A stretch of DNA of 64,000 nt from Chrysopilus asiliformis (Eukaryota > Arthropoda > Insecta > Diptera > Rhagionidae), in the NCBI GenBank assembly GCA_964034945.1, contig OZ035960.1:79331331-79395330 (forward strand), in the 5' to 3' direction. This document shows positions 34,579 to 44,138 of this stretch, piece by piece (the stretch's first letter is position 1; the number at the start of each line of letters is the position of its first letter). A program made the translations under genes and the position numbers. Under the pieces are notes generated by a model. That model was not told where the DNA came from. It made no database searches and was given only the letters and a program-made list of their open reading frames with translations.

Positions 34579-35457
34579 GTTTTTTGAATTGCGATAATTA
34601 CAATTTTGATTTCTATTTTGCTCATTATATATTCTTTTGCGACATTCATTTATCAAATGACCATTTTCTTTACAATAATTGCAATATTTCAGTCTCTCAT
34701 ATTTGGAAGATGAGGACTGATTTCCCATAAAAACATTGTTTGAACGTTTACCTTGATCTTGATTTCTGAAGCAATTTTGGGTATTGTGATTTGTTTTCTT
34801 ACAAATCTTACAAAATTTTTTTTGAAAAGATAAATTCTTTGTATTCTCAACAAGGTTTTGAATTTTTTCTTCTTCGATTGCAACTTGCATTGCTTCCGAG
34901 AGATTTTTGACATTTCTTGCCCGGAGAATATTCCCGATTCTCGAATCTACATTCAAAACAAACGTATGCAATATTAAATCGTTCATTGCAGCAATTCTTC
35001 CTTTCAATTCAGTAGGGTCTTCAATAGATTGTTGAACTGATATTATTAACCTTTTCGCGGCTGTTTCAATTCTAACAATATACTGGGAAATCGTTTCTTT
35101 AGGATCTTGTTTGCATTGTTGTAATTCAACTAGCAAATGAGAATGATGTTTCTTATTTCCGTATAGGAGTTTAAGGAAATCACTCAATTCCTCCCACGTT
35201 TCAAATGAATGATTTGAAACTGCGGCTTCAGCTTTACCCTCGAGTTGGGTAATTGCATAATCTAACAAAACGGGAACTTGTGAATTTCGCGCGAGTTTGA
35301 AAGCACGTTTACAACCGGATAAGTATGAACTAAGATTTTCGCGATTTCCATCAAACGATTTTATAAACTTCAATAAAATATTAAGATTGATTTTCTCACT
35401 TGATTCTACTACTTCTTCCGTTTCCGAATATTCAAGATTTTCACTTGACTGAGCCAT
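34543..35457 (-). CDS. gag: Errantivirus gag
   Basis: An intact 304-codon frame with ATG at 35457. Residues about 30-145 resemble the retrotransposon capsid domain (FIKSFDGNRENLSSYL, then WEELSDFLKLLYG). The nucleocapsid has two CCHC knuckles, Cys216-Cys219-His224-Cys229 and Cys259-Cys262-His267-Cys272, between basic, Asn-rich stretches. Stops at 34543 after entering the pol overlap. No lesion seen. Confidence 0.92.
   Translation of the reverse strand: MAQSSENLEYSETEEVVESSEKINLNILLKFIKSFDGNRENLSSYLSGCKRAFKLARNSQVPVLLDYAITQLEGKAEAAVSNHSFETWEELSDFLKLLYGNKKHHSHLLVELQQCKQDPKETISQYIVRIETAAKRLIISVQQSIEDPTELKGRIAAMNDLILHTFVLNVDSRIGNILRARNVKNLSEAMQVAIEEEKIQNLVENTKNLSFQKKFCKICKKTNHNTQNCFRNQDQGKRSNNVFMGNQSSSSKYERLKYCNYCKENGHLINECRKRIYNEQNRNQNCNYRNSKNEKGSSYQRNNT
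34579..34585 (-). promoter_or_regulatory. Putative -1 ribosomal frameshift heptamer
   Basis: On the minus strand A AAA AAC falls exactly in the gag codon phase (TCA AAA AAC), about 34 nt before the gag stop. Slipping back by one base enters the frame that encodes the protease. This is a canonical retroviral slippery heptamer. A downstream stem-loop was not modelled. Confidence 0.72.
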
Positions 35458-35804
35458 TTTACAATAATTATCTTGGAATTTATTTATATATTTTTTTTCA
35501 CTATCACTTCTTAAATATTCTAATTTATCTTTACAAAAAAATTACAAAAGGACTTAGTCTAGACTTACTGAAGAACCATCTTTTGGATCGTTGATCAATT
35601 TAAGGATTGAAATCCACCGTCGTTCCACTTCTCAAAATAGTTGACTGTTCACTGCTTTCAGCTGACGTTCTTATGATGTCATCAGAAACACGTAACTCCG
35701 TATGCTGATTCCTTTGATTTCGTTGGTCTGAAAGAAGGATTTCTTCAGACTCCCTCGGTGACTGCTCTCGGCAGGATCTTGAATTCGTTTTAATGTCGTT
35801 GTTT

Positions 35805-35990
35805 ATCAAAACTTTATTTTTATTCCTTTCAGTATTTTCGTATTTTCACACTTCAGTATTTTCGTATTTTTATCAAAACTTTATTCTTATTCCTTTCAGT
35901 ATTTTCGTATTTTCACACTTCAGTATTTTCGTATTTTTATCAAAACTTTATTTTTATTCCTTTCAGTATTTTCGTATTTTCAATACTGAA
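35805..35990 (-). repeat. 67-bp tandem repeat in errantivirus leader
   Basis: Units start at 35805, 35872 and 35939 (ATCAAAACTTTATT...), giving about 2.7 copies. Inside each unit CAGTATTTTCGTATTTT occurs twice. It lies between the primer-binding site and gag. Confidence 0.9.
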
Positions 35991-36093
35991 CACACTCAGA
36001 AAAAATGTATTTTCGCGATTTTAAATTTTTTGAAAAAATTTAAATTATTTGCTTTAACTTCACATTTACTGGACACAACGTTTTGATCGAATA

Positions 36094-36110
36094 TCCCACT
36101 TCTGACACCA
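36094..36110 (-). other. Primer-binding site, probably tRNA-Leu
   Basis: The minus strand reads TGGTGTCAGAAGTGGGA 12 nt inside the 5' LTR. It begins TGG, as needed to pair with a tRNA CCA end, and from memory the complement resembles an insect leucine tRNA 3' end. Confidence 0.65.
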
Positions 36111-36122
36111 ATTTTATTTTTC

Positions 36123-36582
36123 TGTTATGGTTCTGGTTTAGTCTTTTTCTTTTAGATATTAATACACTTTAATTATTTAGCAATATTTTATTATTCAAAA
36201 TGTTTACAATTTGACACTTAACTTTATACGTTAAAATAATATTGTACTTATACTTTAGATATTTTAATATTATACTTTCTACTTAAAGATTTACGATGGG
36301 AGTCAAGTCTTCGAGTACTGGTCATCTCGAGGTTAGGAAAAGATCTGATCTTTAATATTGAATAAATTTACTTGGAAGCATAGCGATTGAGTCAATGGTT
36401 TTTGTTAAAATGCTTGCGTGTCAAAATATTCGTTTTCTTATCGATGAGGATGTTTACTTTGATTTTATTACTTGGATATCGATGTCGATAATTAAGCGGT
36501 GGTCCACTTGAAATATTTCTTGGAGATTGAAATTGTTTATAAATGAAAATATTTAGTAACTGATATAGGGTGGTCCATAACA
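36123..36582 (-). repeat. Errantivirus 5' LTR
   Basis: 460 bp, TGTTATGG...CCATAACA, with no difference seen by eye from the LTR at 28035-28494. Confidence 0.95.
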
Positions 36583-36689
36583 CCTTTGGTTTCACCATAC
36601 GGGTATAATTAAACTGATTATTACATAACAGTTAAAAATAACATCAATTAAAAAAATATATATTCGAATGAAATTTATTTGAGGCGAAA

Positions 36690-36890
36690 ATCATTTAATG
36701 TGATACCTAAGCTTGTCGGTTTTTGCAGATTTCAGCGATATTAGGTCTAATATTTGATATACATAGCTACTCTCAATTCTTCATCTAAATTAGTAAGTTT
36801 TGCGCGTTTCTTAGTTTTCATATTGGTTAAAGTCGAGAAACCGAGCTCACACAAATATTTCGGGAAGCACTTGCAACAAGCTCGCGGAGC
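36690..36890 (-). pseudogene. hAT transposase C-terminal fragment
   Basis: YLCELGFSTLTNMKTKKRAK and LDEELRVAM are followed, after a frame shift, by an NIAEICKN stretch. This is the C-terminal dimerisation region of ZBED5/GTF2IRD2-like hAT transposases. It abuts the right end of the outer hAT element and is the only coding remnant in it. Confidence 0.7.
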
Positions 36891-37164
36891 ACCGGTTAAG
36901 AACCATTGCTCTAGCATCATATTATGGGAAAACTCCAAAAGTGAACTTACTTCGCTCAACATCGTATCTCTCCACTCTCGCTCAAAATTTAAGTCAAAAG
37001 CTTTTGTCGGCTAATCTTCTGTCGGCTGATCGTTAAAAATTGTATCATGAGTTTCTTTGAGCTCCGGTCATCTGTATATTATTTGTGCTATAACTATCTG
37101 ATTATATGAACTTCCAAGTAACTTGGATATAACAATGATAAGTTCAATACAGGAACCTGCAGGT

Positions 37165-37407
37165 TACATAACAGGGCAAAAGTCGGTGATACCATCGAGA
37201 AATCGAGCGCCTACAAACGCAGCTTGAAAGAGCTGAAGTCTCTAATCAGAAGATCCAAGAGGGATCCTTGGAGAACCTTCTGTGAGGACATGAACAACGT
37301 AGGAGAGATTTCCAGACTGAGGAAACTTATTCCTGCGCGCTTGAGCTCACTCAAGCGCAGCGGCGACTCTTGGACAGAGTCGAATAAAGATGCACTGAAT
37401 CTACTGG
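37165..37407 (+). pseudogene. LINE ORF2 fragment (endonuclease-RT linker)
   Basis: SAYKRSLKELKSLIRRSKRD, then WRTFCEDMN, and WTESNKDALNLL: the linker between endonuclease and RT in R1/LOA-group LINEs, alike in layout to the minus-strand LINE that begins near 63950. It is cut off where the 846-bp duplication begins; the last bases are repeated at 38239. Confidence 0.65.
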
Positions 37408-37409
37408 TG

Positions 37410-37600
37410 ACCATTTGAAAATTAGAGAGCAGTTTTCTAATTTACTTTCTTCACTTTCAGTGAAGTGATTTATTAAAGCCGATTTAATTGTGTCATATTT
37501 ATTGTTTTGTAGCAGATTTGTAATTATATCTAGACTGGCGGAATTAGTAAAAATTGTGCCTCCGTGGTACAAAACCAAGCATTTAAACATATGGTTTTTG
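37410..37600 (-). pseudogene. LTR-retrotransposon gag fragment (repeated at 38256-38446)
   Basis: IITNLLQNNKYDTIKSALIN and FTESEESKLENC correspond to a conserved segment of gypsy-group gag proteins. Only about 60 codons remain. The second copy is part of the tandem duplication. Confidence 0.55.
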
Positions 37601-38035
37601 ACATCGTTATATCCACTCGAATTATTTATTTTCGTCTGGCATATTTAAAAAAAAGTCTTTTTTTATATCTTATTTAATTACTTGAAATTAATAATAACTG
37701 CGAATTATGTGAATTATGTTATGTTGTAGAGAAAATTTACAAATAATATTGGTAAATTGAAATTTAATAATTACAATTTAAATTAGAATTTTTTTTCTTT
37801 TTCTGAGTTCTTTAAAGATTAATATATTGTTAAATCCAGTTATGTTGTAATTTTAATCTGATATAATGCTCTTAGCTTTGAAAAAGGAAAACATGGTAAA
37901 TCTTCTGAGAAATATTCTTTGTTGTATTTGTCATGTTAAATTCGGTGAAATTTAAGGCATGTCCAAGAATTTCGAAGATTCTTTACAATAGTTTTTATAA
38001 TAGTTCTTCGGTTAATAACCCAAAAATTTTAATTA
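37601..38035. other. No gene seen
   Basis: AT-rich spacer inside the first duplication unit, repeated at 38447-38881. It may include the mariner's 5' end, but I did not identify a TIR. Confidence 0.4.
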
Positions 38036-38881
38036 ATGTCACTCCATTTAAAGCTTTTGAACTTTTTCTTTCAAAATCAGTACTCCGTTCGAGAAACGTT
38101 TCGTGATTTTTATCTTCGCCACAACCGTCTTACCGAGTCGGCTATTCGACGTTTGGTGGCCAAATTCGAGTCAATCGGTTCGATTAATAACCAGACAAAA
38201 CCCGTACGTCACCGAAACGCAAGGTTTGTTGAAAACATCACTGAATCTACTGGTGACCATTTGAAAATTAGAGAGCAGTTTTCTAATTTACTTTCTTCAC
38301 TTTCAGTGAAGTGATTTATTAAAGCCGATTTAATTGTGTCATATTTATTGTTTTGTAGCAGATTTGTAATTATATCTAGACTGGCGGAATTAGTAAAAAT
38401 TGTGCCTCCGTGGTACAAAACCAAGCATTTAAACATATGGTTTTTGACATCGTTATATCCACTCGAATTATTTATTTTCGTCTGGCATATTTAAAAAAAA
38501 GTCTTTTTTTATATCTTATTTAATTACTTGAAATTAATAATAACTGCGAATTATGTGAATTATGTTATGTTGTAGAGAAAATTTACAAATAATATTGGTA
38601 AATTGAAATTTAATAATTACAATTTAAATTAGAATTTTTTTTCTTTTTCTGAGTTCTTTAAAGATTAATATATTGTTAAATCCAGTTATGTTGTAATTTT
38701 AATCTGATATAATGCTCTTAGCTTTGAAAAAGGAAAACATGGTAAATCTTCTGAGAAATATTCTTTGTTGTATTTGTCATGTTAAATTCGGTGAAATTTA
38801 AGGCATGTCCAAGAATTTCGAAGATTCTTTACAATAGTTTTTATAATAGTTCTTCGGTTAATAACCCAAAAATTTTAATTA

Positions 38882-39949
38882 ATGTCACTCCATTTAAAGC
38901 TTTTGAACTTTTTCTTTCAAAATCAGTACTCCGTTCGAGAAACGTTTCGTGATTTTTATCTTCGCCACAACCGTCTTACCGAGTCGGCTATTCGACGTTT
39001 GGTGGCCAAATTCGAGTCAATCGGTTCGATTAATAACCAGACAAAACCCGTACGTCACCGAAACGCAAGGTTTGTTGAAAACATCACTGCTGTGCGTAAG
39101 AGTGTACGGGAACACCCGAGGCAATCAATTTCTCGTCGTTCACAAAAACTTGGCCTTTCTGCGACTTCGAATTGGCGAATTTTGCGTCGGGACTTGGGTC
39201 TGCACCCGCATAAAATCCAACTGACTCAGGAACTTAAAGTCGACGACCATAGACAATGCCATATGTTCGCTGTTTGGACTCTGGAGCAGTTGGAAGTTGA
39301 CCCAAATTTCGCAAAAAAAATCATTTTTAGCGACGAGACTCATTTTTTGATGAATGGATATGTAAACAAGCAAAATTGTCGGATTTGGGGCGATACCAAT
39401 CCATACGAGATACACCAGGACCAAATGCATCCCGAGAAAGTTTCTGTTTTGTGCGGATTTTGGTCTGGCGGAGTCATCGGTCCATACATCTTCCAAAACG
39501 AAACTGGCATTGCCATAACCATCAATGGTGAGCGCTATAGGTCAATAATAGGTAACTTCTTGTGGCCTAAACTGGAGGATATGGATACCGAAAACATGTC
39601 GTTCCAACAGGACGGCTCTACATGCCACACAGCGCATGCCACGATGGACATTCTGCACAAGCGATTTCAGGGCATGGTTATCTCGTACGGCGGCGACGTG
39701 AACTTCCCACCGAGATCTTTCGATTTAACGCCTTTAGATTCCTTCCTTTGAGGCTATCTTAAATCGCAAGTCTATGCGAATAAACCGCAAACAATTGATG
39801 CCCTCAAAACCAACATAACGAATGACATCCAAATCCAACCAATTCAGCCAGATTTATGCCACCAAGTCATCGAAAATTAGACCTCCCGAATACGTGCCAC
39901 CAAGCAAAGCCGCGGCTGTTATTTAAACGACGTTATATTCCATACTTAA
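38882..39949 (+). pseudogene. Nearly intact rosa-type (DD41D) mariner transposase
   Basis: The N-terminal helix-turn-helix region (YSVRETFRDFYL, ESAIRRLVAKFE) and all three catalytic positions are present: IFSDETHF, QQDGSTCHTA, and FDLTPLD 41 residues after the second Asp. DD41D spacing is that of rosa/VISITOR mariners. The 289-codon frame ends at TGA (39749-39751) where the family has Trp after SFL/FFL. A second Trp-like position is TAG (39879-39881). The remaining C-terminus runs to TAA at 39947-39949. So two nonsense changes inactivate an otherwise good copy. The true start is uncertain. Confidence 0.85.
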
Positions 39950-40149
39950 TGTCATAAAATTTTCTTTGAAACAAAAAAAAATTTTGTGAACATCTTACAC
40001 ACAACTTGTACAACCGTTCGAGTCCACACGCAGTTGTTACCAGTTGTGTCAGTTTTATATGTGTGAGTGCGAATATTGGCATTGTGGTTTGAACGTGAGT
40101 AGAGAAGCATCGTAGTGTGAGAAATCATAATTTCACCCATGGAAAATTT

Positions 40150-40990
40150 TTATTGCTGTTTACTTGTGTTAGTGCATGCAGAACTTTTGGTCACTCTTGA
40201 ACTTCGCCCAAACGTTCATCACTTGCAGAACCCCCTCCACTAGTCACTGACCAATCAGAACCCGAGAATACACGTGTGGAAAGGCCCAATCAAATTAGGG
40301 ACAATCAAGTGACCACAATAGCATTGAAAACGAGGCAGAAAATACTACTGTCAACCATCATTGTGGAACTCATGCATTACATAAACCTGAATCAATTCTG
40401 TTTAGAATTTGACCCGTAGTTCTATCTAATGGCAGTAAAAAACAGAAACTTTTGCGTTTTTAACAATCATAGATTAACAATCATAGATGAAGAAGTCTCA
40501 AATAAATTAAATTTAGATGGATTTCAGAATCTTTGTGTCTTAAATGGAAGGGCGATACTCATAGAGTAGAAGAAGAATCCAAAATAGTTTCATTTGATAT
40601 TTCAAATATCAAAAAACAAAATAAAATGTTTCATATGGAAAAAATCAGAACTGTGAAGAATTTAAATTTACCTACACAAACATTAGACATGAAAAGATTG
40701 CAAAATAGATATCCATATCTCAAAAATTTGCCAATACAGTCGTATGAAAATGCCATACCAAGAATTTTAATAGGTTTAGATAATTGGAAATTGGGTAATT
40801 CATTAAAATGTAGAGAAGGAAATTCAAATGAGGTTATAGCATCCAAAAGTCGCCTCGGATGGACTGTTTATGGACCAAGTTCGATCTGTGATAAGAACAT
40901 TCAATCTTAAAATTCCAACTATAACTTAAATTTTCATATGTGTGAATGTAAGAAAAACTACGAAAATGATTTACATCAATTAGTAAAAGA
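40150..40990 (+). pseudogene. BEL/Pao pol fragment (protease region)
   Basis: 40395-40470, in broken frame, reads VVLSNGSKKQKLL. The open frame 40533-40910 then gives LCLKWKGDTHRVEEESKIVS, VKNLNLPTQTLDMKRLQ, PRILIGLDNWKLGN and SRLGWTVYGP. This order is the aspartic-protease region of BEL-clade retrotransposons. RT is absent. The fragment ends where a MITE begins at about 40989. Confidence 0.75.
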
Positions 40991-41178
40991 TTGTGGATTT
41001 TCCATTGAAAATGCGAATGGTCGACTGTGATTCCAATGAATGGACATTTGTTTTGTTTTGAGTTTATTTCCTTTTATCAGTCGTAAAAGTTTTTTCTGTT
41101 AAACCTGAATTAGGTCCAGTGCAACTGTGGCACTGTGTTATCACCGTGAAGGTTCATGTTTGTTTCGGGCTCAGGGGA
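40989..41178. mobile_element. MITE copy, partial and inverted relative to 41313-41586
   Basis: GTGGATTTTCCATTGAAAAT through GTTTCGGGCTCAGGGGA matches the reverse complement of 41369-41555 with scattered differences. The outer end is truncated. Confidence 0.8.
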
Positions 41179-41312
41179 GTGACGAAGCCCTCGTCAGATA
41201 GAGTAGTGTCAACTCCTCCTGTTCTCTATTACAGAAATTGTTTATTGGATGGATCATAGGAACTTACAAGAAGTTTATATATTCACCATCTGATTTAATT
41301 CGGCTTGTGCGA

Positions 41313-41586
41313 ATTATTTTAGAAATCTCCGGCTCGAGAATTTTTATTGTGGATTTTCGATTGACAATTCCCCTGAGCCCGAAACAAACATGAACCTTCA
41401 CGGTGATAACACAGTGCCACAGTTGCACTGGACCTAATTCAGGTTTAACAGAAAAAACTTTCACGACTGATAAAGGCAAAGCTAAAACAAAACAAATGTT
41501 CATTTCATTTGAATCACAGTCGAAAACCATTCGCATTGTCAATGGAAAATCCATAATAAAAATTCTCGAGCCGGAGATATCTAAAA
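41313..41586. mobile_element. 274-bp MITE with about 50-bp terminal inverted repeats
   Basis: ATTTTAGAAATCTCCGGCTC at the left mirrors GAGCCGGAGATATCTAAAAT at the right. The core (41369-41538) recurs inverted at 41008-41178. The 110-codon minus ORF across it reads through palindromic DNA and is not a gene. Confidence 0.78.
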
Positions 41587-41813
41587 TACAGTACAATCGC
41601 GATTATATGATCTAATTAATGTTGGGGTGGGTCATATAATCAAGGTTTTCATATAACCAAGGGTCAAATTTTCTATTTTTTTTTTCAGGTTTCCTTACGT
41701 TTAATACAAACAAAGATTAAAGTGTTAAGTATTTTTAATCTTCTCACAAAAATTTATATTTTGTTAAAGTATTTTAATAAATTTTGTTGTCTAATGCTGC
41801 TTATATTTGTTAA

Positions 41814-42238
41814 CCCATTTTTCGACGCTCCTAGACGCGATGAAATTTTTTCTTGAAAATTGGTGTTGACGCCAATTTTTTTGGGTCGAATATGACTTTC
41901 AAAAAGTTTCAGAATTTTCCGACCAACAGTTTTCCGGAAAATTGTGGTAAAAATTCTTAACCACGGCAAATAGCCAATACTCTGATATGCTCAATATGTG
42001 GTATTTTTTCCAGAAAAATGTGAAAATTTTTGTTGATTTTGGAATAAAAATGATCTAAGGGCTCAACCCCTTACTGCTTTGCGGTCCAATCCTCCAAAAA
42101 ACAAACAAAAATGCGAAAAAAAAATTTGTGGTAAGAATTCTTACCAATGGCGAAAAACGAGGTCTTCTACATTTCTGTGAAGGTTTTTTGTCTGTTTTGT
42201 GGCAAAAATGGGAAAATCCAATCGTGGCGAAAAATGGG
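41814..42238. mobile_element. 425-bp TTAA-flanked (piggyBac-type) MITE
   Basis: TTAA at 41810-41813 and 42239-42242. The ends are CCCATTTTTCGAC and inverted CCCATTTTTCGCC. Internal AAATTGTGGTAAAAATTC is echoed as AATTTGTGGTAAGAATTC. It interrupts the pogo transposase fragment. Confidence 0.82.
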
Positions 42239-42474
42239 TTAAGACAGCATTTTTTAAGTCTATGCAGCGTTCCGATCTCTGTTGAGTCAACGTCGTTCTC
42301 AACAGCCCAATCCAATGCAATATTGAGAGATTTGATCGCCTCAATTTGGGTGATAATTTTTTTCAAAGTAAAAATTTCGTCATCCTCACTTTGCTGACAA
42401 TCGTCTTGATCTACACTAAAATCTTCAACGAGATCTGGAATATCATTTGTCCAAGCATTAAGCTCAAAGTTCAC
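42239..42474 (-). pseudogene. pogo-like transposase C-terminal fragment
   Basis: An acidic stretch (DQDDCQQSEDDEI) is followed by a helical segment with LNIALDWAVENDVDSTE and LHRLKK. This resembles the C-terminus of Tigger/jerky-type transposases, which end in acidic and short helical regions. The rest is absent and the frame runs into the inserted MITE. Confidence 0.55.
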
Positions 42475-42822
42475 TGCATCCTCCTTTAAAAAAAATCCAG
42501 TTATTTACTCGAAATAATATCGATTATCACATAATCGAGGTTTTTTCGATTCGCAATGATCATATAATTGAGGCTTCATACAAATTTTTGGGCAGTCATA
42601 TAACCGCGAGGTTCATATAATCGCGAGTACATATAATCGCGATTGTACTGTAATTCCGAAAATTAAAAATACGATTTTTTTACCTTTTGTAAAATTATTT
42701 GATTTTTACATTTTCAGAAAACATGTCCAGAAGTCCCAAATTATTCAATTTTAAAGTACATTACAGGAAATTCCATTATGGCCATTATTGCACAAAAAAC
42801 AATTTTTGTTACACTAAAGCAG

Positions 42823-43260
42823 GCCTCGGCACCATGTATGTAGTGATTTACTACTACTCGAAAAAATTTTATGTTTCTTCATATACTATAACACAAAATG
42901 AGAAAACGCATCATTTTCATTTTTTACGCTCTTTCGCTTTTGATGGAGACGTTTAGGAACAGTGAACTACACAATTTATCATTATGCAATTTCAGAATCA
43001 TTTGTTCCGCCTAAAGGAAATTTCTCTAAAAAAACTTTCTTTAAGTTGTCAACCTGTCTTACTCTTTCTACTTCATTGCATCGGGCAAAATCGAACTTAT
43101 GACAGCTGTTGTAATGGCGTTTTAGATTAAATTTTTTATTCGACATGTAACTGCAAACTAGACATTGACGGTTATCATTATTTGTGATTATTAAATATTT
43201 GTTTTCCCAATCCCACGACATAGTATTTGAATTTGAATATGAGCGCTTCATAATGGAAAA
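42823..43260 (-). pseudogene. hAT transposase N-terminus with BED-like finger
   Basis: The 43251-42982 frame starts MKRSYS..., has CLVCSYMSNKKFNLKRHYNS and CH (C-x2-C...H-x4-H), then RQVDNLKKVFLEKF. This is the N-terminal zinc finger of GTF2IRD2/ZBED5-like hAT transposases. CAGGCCTCGGCACC at 42823 could be the element end. No far end or 8-bp duplication was found. Confidence 0.65.
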
Positions 43261-43580
43261 AGAAAACTAAAAAAATCAAATTTCTGAAAAATTTCGTACA
43301 TCAGTGTTCTTTGGGAAGCAATTATAATTTTGGAGAGCAAATGTATACACCCGTACGCATCAACAGCAGAAATCATACTGAATGACTGTCGTAGGCTCGC
43401 TCCATCGATTGTTAGTCAATCGTTTGATTTCGGCTGCCGAAGTGGCCGTCGTCAACCAACACGTATCATTGCGTTGGAGAGTCGAGTAAAAACGTTCATA
43501 CATTGATTGTAATCTCGTAAAATTTGAATAAAAATGTTATCGTATTGAGGAGCCAGACGAGCCAAGCAGTGCCGAGCTCT
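43261..43580. other. No gene seen
   Basis: Unrecognised sequence between a hAT fragment and a foldback MITE. Confidence 0.4.
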
Positions 43581-44060
43581 GCACTAAAGGCTCTCCTCCA
43601 TTACCATGACTTCGGCAACTGCAAAAAAATAGAGACACATTTATGTGAAGATACGTTGACGAGAAAGGGAGATAAGAATCAACTGCAAAAATTTGTCGGC
43701 AACTGCAAGAATAATTTCCCCTGTTTTTTATGGCGATTTTATGGCGATTTCTACTACAATCACACATTGTCCCTGTAAGTGAATAGTAAGCACGGACACA
43801 TTCAAACTGTTATTATAGCGTGATGTCATTTTTCTCCTTCGCATGCATAGTCAAAAGCTTTGTTACCATGCCAATTTGAACATTATATTCATAGCATAAG
43901 GTTTGATATGATTGCTATAAAATTGTAAAACTAGAAGGGATAGCGTTTAACTTGTATTCAGTCATTCCTTTTTAGATCTACATAAGTCTATCTTGCTCTA
44001 GTTTTCTGCATTTTTTTGCAGTTACAGAAGTCATGGTAATGGAGGAAAGCCTTAATGCGC
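43581..44060. mobile_element. 480-bp foldback MITE
   Basis: The left arm GCACTAAAGGCTCTCCTCCA (to about 43631) and the right arm, inverted, GCATTAAGGCTTTCCTCCAT (44009-44060) share about 50 bp including CCTCCATTACCATGACTTC. There is no coding content. Confidence 0.75.
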
Positions 44061-44138
44061 GAAAAAATACCTTTTGCATTGTACACAAGGTTTTAAATTC
44101 CTTACGACACGGGTTAGCAGAGACCCGGACCCTAAAGT

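Larger units (their letters stand above)
28035..36582 (-). mobile_element. Errantivirus (env-bearing Ty3/gypsy endogenous retrovirus)
   Basis: An 8548-bp minus-strand element with two 460-bp LTRs that I could not tell apart by eye, a CCTT target duplication (28031-28034, 36583-36586), primer-binding and polypurine sites, and gag, pol and env in order. The indistinguishable LTRs indicate recent insertion relative to surrounding elements. It is nonetheless broken: a 231-bp MITE splits pol and a one-base frame change lies in the protease region. Confidence 0.95.
27538..36607 (-). repeat. mini-me-like repeat, copy C (split by errantivirus)
   Basis: The left part 27538-28034 runs from AAACATAACAAAAGC through a GGAC/GGACAGAC run at 27889-27925 to TATACC. 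The last bases, including TTTCACCATACGGGTATA, are at 36587-36607. CCTT is duplicated across the errantivirus insertion. Confidence 0.82.
27431..36908. mobile_element. hAT element, outer shell of nest
   Basis: CTCTAGCA is duplicated exactly at 27423-27430 and 36909-36916. The ends are CAGTGATTCTTAACC and inverted CAATGGTTCTTAACC. Between them lie a mini-me copy and the errantivirus. A hAT transposase fragment sits at the right end. Confidence 0.88.
37393..39084. repeat. Perfect 846-bp tandem duplication
   Basis: 37393-38238 and 38239-39084 appear identical, with a constant offset of 846. The breakpoint shares CACTG. Each unit holds the LINE edge, a gag fragment and the 5' part of the rosa mariner transposase; only the second unit runs on into the rest of the transposase. 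Confidence 0.93.
41589..42650. mobile_element. pogo/Tigger-like element
   Basis: TA flanks both sides (41587-41588, 42651-42652). The ends are CAGTACAATCGCGATTATAT and inverted CAGTACAATCGCGATTATAT, with more ATAATCGCG words just inside the right end. It contains a minus-strand transposase fragment and an inserted TTAA MITE. Confidence 0.88.

Noticed and set aside
35805..35990. CRISPR-like array (three regularly spaced repeats)
   Set aside because: Direct contiguous tandem repeats without unique spacers, inside a eukaryotic retroelement.
35793..36086. Plus-strand ORF rich in Phe, Ser and Tyr repeats
   Set aside because: It is the reverse strand of the errantivirus leader tandem repeat.
41264..41615. 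Overlapping ORFs on both strands with similar peptide text
   Set aside because: They lie in palindromic MITE DNA; similarity between strands comes from the inverted repeats.
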